Shown here one piece after another: positions 7,186 to 15,737 of a stretch of 49,285 nt of DNA (its first letter is position 1; every line of letters begins with the position of its first letter). A model generated the notes under the pieces. It was not told where the DNA came from. It made no database searches and saw only the letters and a list, made by a program, of their open reading frames with translations. This DNA comes from Alphaproteobacteria bacterium (GTDB lineage Bacteria > Pseudomonadota > Alphaproteobacteria > UBA3830). Location of the stretch: NCBI GenBank assembly GCA_025998595.1, contig BNWE01000001.1:1-49285 (forward strand), given 5' to 3'. The position numbers and the translations under genes were made by a program.

Positions 7186-8391
7186 ATGAAAAACTTATAT
7201 GTATATACTAGTGTGCTAGGTCTTTTTGCCTGCGCAGATGTTCTTGGTACTGACGCCACCGGCGCAGATGAGGCATCTTCGCAAGATTCGCAAAAAGCGA
7301 CTCTTGCAGGTTTCTATGGAGCGCTGGGCGTCGGTGGAAATTTCACAGACTCTAAGGTGACCACCAGTCATCAGCATTATGAGAGCGTTAAGAATGGAGG
7401 AGTGGAGAAAATTCCGGCGCGTGGTGCCGATTTTGGTACTATTAGACATAACGATTATTCGCAACATCAAGAGGAAGGTATTGAACTCACATGTGTTGGC
7501 GGTGACGCTTTACTTGCTGCTCGCGCTGAATGTGATGCTTACGATACTTCTGATCCAATTGTCGATGGTGATGCTTTTACAATTCCTGCTCCAATTGACA
7601 ATGTGGATATGGCGGCGGCAAATGGAGTCGTTGAGTATGCAGAAGGAGCAAATATCTATAAAGGTGCGTCTGCCATTAAGAGCGAGCTTGAAAGGCGAGG
7701 TTTTAGCAATGTCGTTGTTGATCAGCAGCTGCCGCCAAATGAGTATAAGTTTGGTGTTGATGATGAAGGTAACTCTAGTGAATTTGGAACCGTCTCTGCT
7801 CCATTTCTCACAAGGGTGGCATACGATGATAAAAGAAACTACAAGATTGCTGGCCTCGATAAGGGAGCGTTTCTTGGAGTCCTTGCTGCTGGTTACGGGA
7901 GGTTCTTTAATTCCTTCTATGCTGGTCTGGAGTGTTTAGTTGAATTTGGTCAAAAAACCGAGAAAAACAATAGTTTTGAAGCTGGATTCAATGGAGGCTC
8001 GAACAAGATACATCATGGACAGGTAACGCCTGTTATATCCGCCAGACTCGGTTATTATCTGGACTCAGCATGTATTCTGCCCTATTTGAAGTTTGGTTGT
8101 GCATTCGTAAAATCGACAGCATCAACTGGTATAAATCACAGTGAAGTGCGGTTATCAAAAGCTGTTCCCGAAATAGATCTCGGAATCGAGAAGGCAATGA
8201 CAAAGCATTCCTCCCTGAGAGCTGAGATTGGTTACAGGTTCAAATCCAAAACAAATGGAAAACTTGAATTCAATGATGAAATGCATTTTGCGCGCCATCC
8301 TGAAAAAGATGCTGATGCCACAAAGACAGTAGATTCAAAGTTGGAGACAAAGGGATTTGTTGCACGTATAATGGTGTCGTTGCACATTTAG
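7186..8391 (+). CDS. Outer-membrane beta-barrel surface protein
   Basis: The 401-residue product starts with a short signal peptide (MKNLYVYTSVLGLFACADV). A typical first barrel strand follows at about residue 43 (ATLAGFYGALGVGGNFT). After a long variable loop region rich in Asp and Ala, alternating strands appear (GFLGVLAAGYGRFFNSFYA for one, SARLGYYLDSACILPYLKFG for another, LRAEIGYRFKSK). The chain ends in a barrel-type C-terminus (FVARIMVSLHI). This pattern fits the OMP_b-brl / surface-antigen group found in intracellular alphaproteobacteria; I cannot name a closer family. ATG 7186 is preferred over the in-frame ATG at 6781 because it has a GGAAG ribosome binding site, a promoter just upstream and a signal peptide. 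Confidence 0.8.
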   Translation: MKNLYVYTSVLGLFACADVLGTDATGADEASSQDSQKATLAGFYGALGVGGNFTDSKVTTSHQHYESVKNGGVEKIPARGADFGTIRHNDYSQHQEEGIELTCVGGDALLAARAECDAYDTSDPIVDGDAFTIPAPIDNVDMAAANGVVEYAEGANIYKGASAIKSELERRGFSNVVVDQQLPPNEYKFGVDDEGNSSEFGTVSAPFLTRVAYDDKRNYKIAGLDKGAFLGVLAAGYGRFFNSFYAGLECLVEFGQKTEKNNSFEAGFNGGSNKIHHGQVTPVISARLGYYLDSACILPYLKFGCAFVKSTASTGINHSEVRLSKAVPEIDLGIEKAMTKHSSLRAEIGYRFKSKTNGKLEFNDEMHFARHPEKDADATKTVDSKLETKGFVARIMVSLHI

Positions 8392-8837
8392 CACGCAGCC
8401 AATATTGTTAACGGGCGCCCAGCAATTGCCACTTGAGCAAATATAGAGATAACTTATTTTCTCTTGGTCTCGACGTCGCTTCGCTCCTCTGGATAACAGT
8501 AGTTTTTATGTTTCTCGTCATCCAGAGTCACGAAGTGGCGTGGGATACAAAGAAAAGGGAAATCCAACTTATGATCTTGAGTGTGCAAAGCGCAGCGAGT
8601 ACCTGTCGTATGCGTGTTGTTGATAATGCCTATGGCGCAACCACCACCAAGGATAGCGGCTACTGTAGGCGATATTTCTCGATGCCACCACAAGGCGACT
8701 TTACTATAGTGCTGAATCCCAGATGCACAATTAATGACAAGAAAACCAGAATCCATATAAAAGCGACCACCGTAAGGTTTCTGTACATATGCCAAACAAA
8801 AAAACAAAAATAATTTTCGAAAAATCATTTTTTTCGT
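8392..8837. other. Gene-free stretch with palindromic repeat and possible gene debris
   Basis: It contains a full palindromic repeat at 8466-8548. Between 8560 and 8828 both strands have open frames of about 125 codons. The minus-strand one starts with a hydrophobic segment (MIFRKLFLFFCLAYVQ) but runs through the repeat and has no ribosome binding site. I take it as possible debris of an exported-protein gene rather than a working gene. Confidence 0.5.
8466..8548. repeat. Dispersed palindromic repeat, full copy
   Basis: The halves 8467-8497 and 8517-8548 are imperfect inverted repeats. Their shared core reads CTCTGGATRAC on one side and GTCATCCAGAG on the other, with CGCTTCG/CGAAGTG outside. 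Total length is about 83 bases. Confidence 0.75.
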
Positions 8838-8866
8838 TTGACAGATCGTTTTTTTTGTTGTATGCT
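8838..8866 (+). promoter_or_regulatory. Sigma70-type promoter of the coiled-coil protein gene
   Basis: Perfect TTGACA at 8838-8843 and TATGCT at 8861-8866 are spaced by 17 bases. The leader TATGTTTTTTTATAATA and then TAGGAG resembles that of the gene starting at 6718. Confidence 0.7.
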
Positions 8867-8903
8867 TGTATTATGTTTTTTTATAATATAGGAGAAGAAA
8901 AAA

Positions 8904-10916
8904 ATGAAAAAACTAATATGTAGCGCATGCGTAATTGCACTGATGTCATCTACGCCGTTCGAAGTATCTGCTTCTGCTTGTCCTCAGAAAGTCGCTTATC
9001 CAGGAGCTAGTCCTACAGCGCAGGGCCGCGCGTCCACTCGTAACTTGAATGCTGCAGATACGGCGGCGCACAAGGCAAGTAGAGAGAAGCAGAAGAGGCA
9101 GCAAAAGGAGAAGGATGCAGAACTGAAGAGGCTGCAAGAGGAGAATGAGAGGCGGCAAAAGGAGATTGAACGGCTGAAGAAAGCGCCAAAGTCAAATCCT
9201 GCTGTTGTTAAAGAGCTGGAAGAGCGGCTTGCTGTTCAGAAAAAGCAGAATGATGTTGTCCAAAAGCAGAATGACGTTGTCCAAAAGCAGCTTGATATTT
9301 GTCAAGGGCAGCTTAAAAAAGCTGGCGTTGATGCGGTAGCTCTAGAAAATGATAAGGTGCGACTGCAGAAAGCACTTGATGAAGCTCGGCAGGAATTTGG
9401 TGCAGCTATTGGTGCCGCCGAAAAACATGATGACCTTCGACAAAAGCAGCTTGCCGTTCTGGAACATACACTGGATGATCATAAGCAAGGGCTGGAAAAG
9501 GCAAGGGCTGACTATAATTTTATGTTGGATCGTGCGGTAGCTCTAGAAAATGATAAGGAGCGACTGCATAAAGCGCTTGATGAAGCACAGCAGAAGTTTG
9601 ATGCAGCTATTGGTAATGAGAAAGAGCAAGCGAAAAAAGCGCTTAATGAAGCTCAGCAGGGATTTTATGCGGCTATTGATGCCGCCGAGAAACATGATGA
9701 CCTTCGACAAAAGCAGCTTGCTGTTCTGGAAAATAGAGTGGATGATTATAAGCAAGAACTGGAAAAGGTAAGAGCTGACTATAATTTTATGTTGGATCGT
9801 GCGGTAGCTCTAGAAAATGATAAGGTGCGACTGCAGAAAGCACTTGATGAAGCTCAGCAGGAATTTTGTGCAGCTATTGGTGCCGCCGAGAAACATGATG
9901 ACCTTCGACAAAGGCAACTTGCCGTTCTGGAAAATAGAGTGGATGATTATAAGCAAGGACTGGAAAAGGTAAGAGCTGACTATAATTTTATGTTGGATCG
10001 TGCGGTAGCTCTAGAAAATGATAAGGTGCGACTGCAGAAAGCACTTGATGAAGCTCGGCAGGAATTTGGTGCAGCTATTGGTGCCGCCGAGAAACATGAT
10101 GACCTTCGACAAAGGCAACTTGCCGTTCTGGAACATACACTGGATGATTATAAGCAAGGACTGGAAAAGGTAAGAGCTGACTATAATTTTATGTTGGATC
10201 GTGCGGTAGCTCTAGAAAATGATAAGGTGCGACTGCAGAAAGCGCTTGATGAAGCTCAGCAGAAATTTGATGCAGCTATTGGTAATGAGAAAGAGCAAAC
10301 GAAAAAAGCGCTTAATGAAGCTCAGCAGGGATTTTATGCGGCTATTGATGCCGCCGAGAAACATGATGACCTTCGACAAAAGCAGCTTGCCGTTCTGGAA
10401 CATACACTGGATGATTATAAGCAAGGACTGGAAAAGGTAAGAGCTGACTATAATTCTATGTTGGATCGTGCAGTAGCTCTAGGAAATGATAAGACGAAGA
10501 TAGAGAAGCTGAGAAAAAATGTCGCAAGTGTTCAGACTGATATGTCGGTCACCGGGGTTGGGTCGTCACCTCTGTCTCCAGTCCTTAATATAAATGATCT
10601 TATCGGACGTATTGATGGGTGGCAACCGAGTAACGCATCAAGCATTGGTGGTGGCGAAGTTGACCATGTACGAGAACTTTCTTCCCTTGTAGACTATGCC
10701 AAAAATATCAGGAGTAGCAGTCTTCGGATGTCTCCGCAAGAATCTAGTGATCTTGATAGGCTCATAAATTATGTTGATGTAGAAAATACTGATTGGAAAC
10801 AACGGGGACAGAGTTCGGCGGGAATGAATCAAGTACAGAGATTACTCAAACCACTTAAAAGCTTATTTGAAGGCGCTTCGCTCCATGGTCAAAGTGGAAG
10901 GACTTGGGGCGACTAA
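8904..10916 (+). CDS. Secreted coiled-coil protein with 67/89-residue repeats
   Basis: I do not recognise a family for this 670-residue protein. A Sec signal peptide (MKKLICSACVIALMSS, cleavage near VSASA at about 24) is followed by a highly charged helix (residues about 55-140: KQKRQQKEKDAELKRLQEEN). Residues 144-522 are five long repeats starting AVALENDKVRLQKALDEA and ending ADYNFMLDR. About 150 non-repetitive C-terminal residues follow, with few cysteines and no transmembrane segment. The whole repeat part should be one long coiled coil. It is probably a periplasmic or surface rod-like protein; sequence does not tell its partner. GGAGAAG serves as ribosome binding site. It is monocistronic, with its own promoter. 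Confidence 0.85.
   Translation: MKKLICSACVIALMSSTPFEVSASACPQKVAYPGASPTAQGRASTRNLNAADTAAHKASREKQKRQQKEKDAELKRLQEENERRQKEIERLKKAPKSNPAVVKELEERLAVQKKQNDVVQKQNDVVQKQLDICQGQLKKAGVDAVALENDKVRLQKALDEARQEFGAAIGAAEKHDDLRQKQLAVLEHTLDDHKQGLEKARADYNFMLDRAVALENDKERLHKALDEAQQKFDAAIGNEKEQAKKALNEAQQGFYAAIDAAEKHDDLRQKQLAVLENRVDDYKQELEKVRADYNFMLDRAVALENDKVRLQKALDEAQQEFCAAIGAAEKHDDLRQRQLAVLENRVDDYKQGLEKVRADYNFMLDRAVALENDKVRLQKALDEARQEFGAAIGAAEKHDDLRQRQLAVLEHTLDDYKQGLEKVRADYNFMLDRAVALENDKVRLQKALDEAQQKFDAAIGNEKEQTKKALNEAQQGFYAAIDAAEKHDDLRQKQLAVLEHTLDDYKQGLEKVRADYNSMLDRAVALGNDKTKIEKLRKNVASVQTDMSVTGVGSSPLSPVLNINDLIGRIDGWQPSNASSIGGGEVDHVRELSSLVDYAKNIRSSSLRMSPQESSDLDRLINYVDVENTDWKQRGQSSAGMNQVQRLLKPLKSLFEGASLHGQSGRTWGD
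9333..10469 (+). repeat. Five in-frame tandem repeats of 201 or 267 bp
   Basis: Units begin with a GCGGTAGCTCTAGAAAATGA block at 9333, 9534, 9801, 10002 and 10203; a last partial start is at 10470. Lengths are 201, 267, 201, 201 and 267 bases. The two long units differ by an internal 66-bp (22-residue) duplication, KEQxKKALNEAQQGFYAAID. Near-identity of DNA points to recent recombination. Confidence 0.93.
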
Positions 10917-10930
10917 ATTCCAAGAGGATA

Positions 10931-11077
10931 TTATTGTAGCAGCGGCTCTTCGAATGGCTCCGTGTTATCCGGAAAGTAGTTGCTGAGCACAGGTATATTG
11001 GCCTCATGTGCTCCTATGGAGGCCTTGGGGCGCGAGAAATTGAAGCTGTCCATGTTGGCACATTTCCTGAGAACCAT
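10931..11077 (-). pseudogene. C-terminal remnant of an unknown gene
   Basis: A 48-residue frame starts MVLRKCANMDSFNFSRPKAS and ends PDNTEPFEEPLLQ. It stays open upstream (to about 11130) until it runs into the palindromic repeat, so it may be the tail of a gene whose front was lost. No start signal is present and I recognise no family. This is weak evidence for a decayed gene. Confidence 0.3.
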
Positions 11078-11128
11078 AGAATCCTGTGCTCGATAAAGTT
11101 GTAGTATGCTTTTCCTGTTTATGTAGCT

Positions 11129-11220
11129 GCGAATCTCTACGTCGCGCTACGCACTCCTCTGGATGACGGCGATTTCAGAGTTCCTCGTCATTCGGAGCTC
11201 CGAAGAGACGTGTAATCCAG
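11129..11220. repeat. Dispersed palindromic repeat, full copy
   Basis: Same layout as 8466-8548: CTACGTCGCGCTACGC, CCTCTGGATGACG, a 17-base spacer, then CGTCATTCGGAGCTCC and GTAATCCAG. The two halves pair imperfectly as an inverted repeat. Together with the remnant at 10931-11077 it fills most of the gap 10917-11361; the remaining 140 bases before gspE show no clear feature. Confidence 0.75.
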
Positions 11221-11361
11221 AAAAAAATCCATATTCTCACCTCGAAGAGGTATACATGCAATCTCTCAAAAATAAATTGTGTTGAAGTCTAGAAAATACA
11301 TCTTTTGTTAGCAATAAGATTATAACATTACTTATGGCTTCTTGGTAAAAAGGATTTTGTT

Positions 11362-12855
11362 ATGCGAACGCAACGTTGTTCTGTTTTTCAATGCATAGGA
11401 AGTACATTACTCAAGAAAGGATTGCTGACGGAAAAACAAATCAGAGCTATTGTCGAATCCCAAAAAAACGACGATCTGCTATTTGGACAATTGGCTGTGA
11501 ATCTGAAGTTTCTGAAAGAAGATCATTTGATGGAGGTTCTGGCTGAATTGTATTCGATTGCTTCCGTAAGTCTGGAATTTTTGTACATAAATGATGAGAC
11601 TCTCGGTGCGCTTGACTATGAAACGGCATTCTCGTGTAATGCAATAGTCTTTTTTATCGATGACAGAGTAGTGAGAGTTGCCATTGCGGATCCCGGCGAC
11701 ATAAAAGCAATCGACAAAATAGGCGCACATTTCCGACGTCTAAAAATAGAATTTTTCATTGCAAAGAAAAGCGAAATCCTGAGATTTATCGAGATTATGA
11801 AATGCAGTCGCGATGGCATCGAAAGGGATCCTCTTCTGCTGCTGAACAAAATTATATTTGACGCGGTTGAGTCCGTCGCCAGTGACATTCACTTCGAACC
11901 GCAGGAAACGTATGTGAGAATTCGCGTAAGAATTGACGGATTGCTCCAGGTAATGACGCAAATATCGTTTGAGCTTTGGGCGCGCATAAAGGCAAAGCTG
12001 AAGCTAATGGCGAAGCTGGACATTACGGATCATCATCATCCACAGAGTGGTCATGTGAAAATCAGCTTGGGTGGAAAGTCCATTGATCTCAGAATTTCCA
12101 CACATATTGATAAAAGCGAAGAGGGAATTGTCGTGAGAATTCTCGATTCGTCCAATGGGCTTAGGTCGCTGGAGGAGCTCGGTTTTACGCACAACGATTT
12201 CCTGTGGCTAAAGAAAATTACGACGTTTTCCAGTGGGATTTTTCTTATTGCAGGTCCAACCGGCTCCGGAAAAACCACCACTCTCTATTCGCTGCTGAAG
12301 GAAATAGACTCACCAATGGTAAATATCATGACTCTGGAGGATCCCGTAGAGTACCAAATGGATGGCATCAATCAGATGGAGCTGCGGAAAGGTGGGCTAT
12401 TATCGTTTGCCGACGGCATCCGATCTATTTTGCGGCAGGATCCGGATGTGATACTCATCGGCGAAATAAGAGACGAAGAAACTGCGGCAAGTGCTATCCG
12501 TGCGTCTCTGACGGGGCGACTGGTATTGGCGACGATACATGCGACAAATCCCGTTGATGCAATTCGTAGATTGTTGAATTTAAACGTAAAGTTGAGCGAT
12601 ATTGTGCCGTCACTCATTGGCATTCTCTCCCAGAGATTGGTGCGCAACATGACGCCTAAAAAATCAGTGGGACGGTTTCCGCTAACCGAGTACTTGTACT
12701 TCTCGGAGGCAAAAAAGGCGGAGATACTGGCGACCGGAGATATAAACCAGCTGAAATCGGATAAATCGTTTGCCATGAGTTCCCAGGAGGCCATTAAAAA
12801 CGGGAGAACGACCATTGACGAAATAGAGAGGGTCATAAAATATGCCAATATATAG
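11362..12855 (+). CDS. gspE: Type II secretion / type IV pilus assembly ATPase (GspE/PilB family)
   Basis: This is a cytoplasmic hexameric ATPase that powers pseudopilus or pilus assembly. The 497-residue protein has an N-terminal MshEN-like domain (IGSTLLKKGLLTEKQIRAIV). Next come the N2 domain (ASDIHFEPQETYVRIRVRID), Walker A GPTGSGKT at 298-305, the Asp box (MTLEDPVEYQM), Walker B (DPDVILIGEIRDEET near 360) and the His box (LATIHATNP). The cysteine-based zinc motif usual after the His box in GspE/PilB is absent: this region has no cysteine (QRLVRNMTPKKSVGRFPL). It overlaps the next gene by 14 bases and heads a four-gene operon. Whether the system is a T2SS or a pilus cannot be decided from the window. 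Confidence 0.9.
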   Translation: MRTQRCSVFQCIGSTLLKKGLLTEKQIRAIVESQKNDDLLFGQLAVNLKFLKEDHLMEVLAELYSIASVSLEFLYINDETLGALDYETAFSCNAIVFFIDDRVVRVAIADPGDIKAIDKIGAHFRRLKIEFFIAKKSEILRFIEIMKCSRDGIERDPLLLLNKIIFDAVESVASDIHFEPQETYVRIRVRIDGLLQVMTQISFELWARIKAKLKLMAKLDITDHHHPQSGHVKISLGGKSIDLRISTHIDKSEEGIVVRILDSSNGLRSLEELGFTHNDFLWLKKITTFSSGIFLIAGPTGSGKTTTLYSLLKEIDSPMVNIMTLEDPVEYQMDGINQMELRKGGLLSFADGIRSILRQDPDVILIGEIRDEETAASAIRASLTGRLVLATIHATNPVDAIRRLLNLNVKLSDIVPSLIGILSQRLVRNMTPKKSVGRFPLTEYLYFSEAKKAEILATGDINQLKSDKSFAMSSQEAIKNGRTTIDEIERVIKYANI

Positions 12856-14023
12856 ATACCACGCTCTCTCCTGCAATGGATCCAAAATTGACGGCTTTCT
12901 GGTGGCGAACGATTATGAGTCTGCGTACTCTTCCCTAAAAACCAAAAAATGTCATCCAATATCGATGGAAAAAGCACATCTATCCCAGAGGAAAATCGTG
13001 CCGGAAGATCTGCTGATGTTTTTCTTCCACATCGATATGCAATTGAAATGCAAAGTGCGCATAGACAAGGCAATTGAGTCTTTCCTCGATTTACACGATA
13101 GCAAAATATTGAAGGCATCTCTGGTAAATGTGCTGGACTCGCTGAAAAATGGATCATCTCTGGGAGCCGCATTTGAGAAAAGCGGTGGGATGTTCGATTG
13201 GACCATAATTACATTGCTAAAATCAGCGGAACAGACTGGGCGCCTGTCTGACATCATCACCAACATCTTGAAGTTCTTAAAATTGCAGTCGAATTGGAAA
13301 AACGATGTGAAACGCGCCGTTGCCTATCCTGTTTTTCTCGTGTTGCTGGCTGTGTTCATCTTAGTTTTTAGCATTTGCATATTGGGACCGCAGGTGATGT
13401 CGCTCATCTGCGACTTCTCCAATGGGGAAGTGCCAGATGTTACATTATTCATGCTGAATGTACTGCCAAAAATCGCGGAAATACTCGGATATTTTTTGCT
13501 TACTACACTGATAACATTATGCTTTTTTATGTTAACAAAAGACGGACGCATAAAAATCTTGAATGCATTATTGGTAATTCCGAAAATAGGCCCCATTGCC
13601 GTGAAAATCAGTTTCTGGCATTTTTGCGAGATTATGCACATCGCTCTGGATGCCAAACTGGACTTTATGGACGCGATGGAGCTGGCGATTTCTTCCACAA
13701 AATTTGAGGACATAAAAAGTGAATTGCTTAAGGCGAAAAAACAAATAACAGACGGATATCCAATTGGAAAATCATTCTCGGAAATAAATTTTATGTCTCC
13801 GGAAACGCTATCGGCGATATTTATCGGAGAAGAAAACGGAGATTTATCCGAAAGTTTCGCCCACATGAGTCAGGTGCAGTATGGAGAAATATTGTTTGAT
13901 ATCAAGGCGTTGGGGCAACAGTTTAGTGTTGGACTGACGGTACTTACCGGGTTGATTTTCATAATGATCATCTCTGGGTTGTTATTTCCAATATATAGCT
14001 ATGTAGAAGTTGCGGGGGCATGA
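12842..14023 (+). CDS. gspF: Inner-membrane platform protein (GspF/PilC family)
   Basis: The 393-residue protein is the polytopic platform that couples the ATPase to pseudopilin assembly. It has two T2SSF domains, residues about 60-185 and 260-385. Three membrane segments are visible: YPVFLVLLAVFILVFSICIL, ILGYFLLTTLITLCFFML and VLTGLIFIMIISGLLFPIYS. The typical LLKSAEQTGRLSDIITNI and IFIGEENGDLSESFAHMS motifs occur once in each half. Length is usual for the family. The start overlaps gspE by 14 bases, and the end overlaps the TTG alternative start of the next gene. Confidence 0.9.
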   Translation: MPIYRYHALSCNGSKIDGFLVANDYESAYSSLKTKKCHPISMEKAHLSQRKIVPEDLLMFFFHIDMQLKCKVRIDKAIESFLDLHDSKILKASLVNVLDSLKNGSSLGAAFEKSGGMFDWTIITLLKSAEQTGRLSDIITNILKFLKLQSNWKNDVKRAVAYPVFLVLLAVFILVFSICILGPQVMSLICDFSNGEVPDVTLFMLNVLPKIAEILGYFLLTTLITLCFFMLTKDGRIKILNALLVIPKIGPIAVKISFWHFCEIMHIALDAKLDFMDAMELAISSTKFEDIKSELLKAKKQITDGYPIGKSFSEINFMSPETLSAIFIGEENGDLSESFAHMSQVQYGEILFDIKALGQQFSVGLTVLTGLIFIMIISGLLFPIYSYVEVAGA

Positions 14024-14024
14024 G

Positions 14025-15737
14025 ATGTACGCACTTTTGATGGAAAAAAACGTAAGAATCTTCGATGAAAAATGGGACGACACCGTCGTAAGGCTTGGAG
14101 ATTTTTTAGCAAACTCAGATGAAGTGAGCAAGCATAAAATTGTCATTGATAGAGCGGATGTGGACTTTTCACTGGAAACTCTTCCCAATTGCAACATTTT
14201 GGACGCATATAACGCATTGAAATGCATGAGAAAAGCCGCAAAGCAATCGGAAGACATTTTTCTGTTGCCCACAAAAAATTTTAATATTTTTAAAAAATAC
14301 GAATTTTATGTGCAGAAAACCGCCAACGTGACGTTGGACCCAATAATGGCTTCGCCTTCAACGGCAGGGTATGCGAGCACTAATTCCAAAGTTGAAGCTG
14401 ATTTGGCAGGAGTAAATGTGTCCAGCTTCAAGCTGGTGACGTTGGATCCATTTTCTGCTTCGCCCTCAGCGGCAGGGTATGCGAGCACTAATTCCAAAGT
14501 TGAAGCTGCTTCATCAGGAGAAAATGTGTCCAGCTTCAAGCTGGTGACGCTGGATCCGATAATGGCTTCGCCCCCAGCGGCAGGGTATGCGAGCACTAAT
14601 TCCAAAGTTGAAGCTGATTTGGCAGGAGTAAACGTGTCCAGCTTCAAGCTGGTGACGCTGGATCCGATAATGGCTTCGCCCTCAGCGGCAATGTGTGCGA
14701 GCACTAATTCCAAAGTTGAAGCTGATTTGGCAGGAGTAAACGTGTCCAGCTTCAAGCAGGTGACGCTGATGGAGAATATAATAGCTGCGTTTTGCAAAAG
14801 TATCACAGAAATCAGCGAAAAAACCTGGTGGATATATGTTGCCCATCACAAATCCAGCGGAATAAAAATAGTGGCTGGAATAGGGGAGGGGATAGTGCTA
14901 TCTCGAATGCTTCCCAATACATTGCCGCGAGATGTCGCCAATGCTGCACTGGACACGATAAAATATCTGAGAAGATTCGGATTAAAAGACGAAATAAAAA
15001 TAATTACTACGTATGATAATATTACGCTTGAAAATCAAGAGGTTATCCGAATAGAGGAATATGAAGATGTTGAGCTTATGCTGTTGAAATTTTTTTCGAC
15101 TAACAAAAATATTCGTTCCATTCGTAATTGTAAGAATCATTTTCGAACAACTTTAAGAGAAAGACATCTGGAAATTTCTTTTGTTTTGTACATTTGTATA
15201 TTTTTCGAAGTGCTGTGTTTGTTATATTTTAGTTTGAAAGTCGTGCACGAAAAACAAAGCGTTATTTTCATGGAAACGACAACCGAAAAAATCGTGGAAG
15301 ACGCATCCAGTAATTTTCAATTCAAAGTAAACGATGAAAATTATCGATTTATTGAACGTCTTATCGAAATTCTGAAAAATGTAAGATCTCCGCTTGGTGC
15401 ATTTCAAGAAGTATCCGCTATTATTAAAGTGGTTGCACCACAGGCGGTTACTTTTTCTGAGATAGCTTCCCAAACGTATGCGAGCTCTATCTCCGATGCC
15501 AAAACGGCCTCCGCAAAAGAAAACGCCAGTGCGGCTCGGATCGCTCGTGGTACAACCATAAAATTGAAAACTACTCTAAACACGTCGCTCATGAATAAAT
15601 TGCAGCAGCTCTCAAATGATCGCATGTCCATCACTGTGGAAAAAACAGAAAATACACGCTCCGAATACGAACTCCTAGATGCGAACGATTCTTCTCATAA
15701 AAAATTTGAGGCTGTAATATGCATAAAAATGAAATAG
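14025..15737 (+). CDS. GspL/PilM-PilN-like secretion platform protein with a 4 x 36-residue insertion
   Basis: The 570-residue protein has a cytoplasmic N-terminal part, one transmembrane segment at about 383-408 (ISFVLYICIFFEVLCLLYF) and a periplasmic C-terminal half. This topology, and its place after gspF, fit GspL or a PilM-PilN fusion; sequence similarity alone is not decisive. Residues 102-245 are four copies of a 36-residue unit (VTLDPIMASPSAAGYASTN, then SKVEADLAGVNVSSFKL). The unit interrupts the domain and is bounded on both sides by V-T-L codons. I chose ATG 14025 because GGGGG lies 6 bases upstream; TTG 14010 would add five residues. The 3' end overlaps the next gene by 19 bases. 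Confidence 0.55.
   Translation: MYALLMEKNVRIFDEKWDDTVVRLGDFLANSDEVSKHKIVIDRADVDFSLETLPNCNILDAYNALKCMRKAAKQSEDIFLLPTKNFNIFKKYEFYVQKTANVTLDPIMASPSTAGYASTNSKVEADLAGVNVSSFKLVTLDPFSASPSAAGYASTNSKVEAASSGENVSSFKLVTLDPIMASPPAAGYASTNSKVEADLAGVNVSSFKLVTLDPIMASPSAAMCASTNSKVEADLAGVNVSSFKQVTLMENIIAAFCKSITEISEKTWWIYVAHHKSSGIKIVAGIGEGIVLSRMLPNTLPRDVANAALDTIKYLRRFGLKDEIKIITTYDNITLENQEVIRIEEYEDVELMLLKFFSTNKNIRSIRNCKNHFRTTLRERHLEISFVLYICIFFEVLCLLYFSLKVVHEKQSVIFMETTTEKIVEDASSNFQFKVNDENYRFIERLIEILKNVRSPLGAFQEVSAIIKVVAPQAVTFSEIASQTYASSISDAKTASAKENASAARIARGTTIKLKTTLNTSLMNKLQQLSNDRMSITVEKTENTRSEYELLDANDSSHKKFEAVICIKMK
14328..14759 (+). repeat. Four tandem 108-bp in-frame repeats related to the glmS insert
   Basis: Each unit contains the perfect palindrome CCAGCTTCAAGCTGG (near-perfect in the last unit). 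The first boundary has CCAACGTGACGTTGG. Each unit also has blocks AATGGCTTCGCC, GTATGCGAG and TAATTCCA, in the same order and spacing as in the glmS insert (23809-23855). Confidence 0.93.

Noticed and set aside
8433..8828. Two overlapping frames of about 125 codons on opposite strands
   Set aside because: No ribosome binding sites, both run through the palindromic repeat; kept only as possible debris.
14328..14759. CRISPR-like array
   Set aside because: Units are contiguous, in frame, 108 bases long and lack unique spacers.
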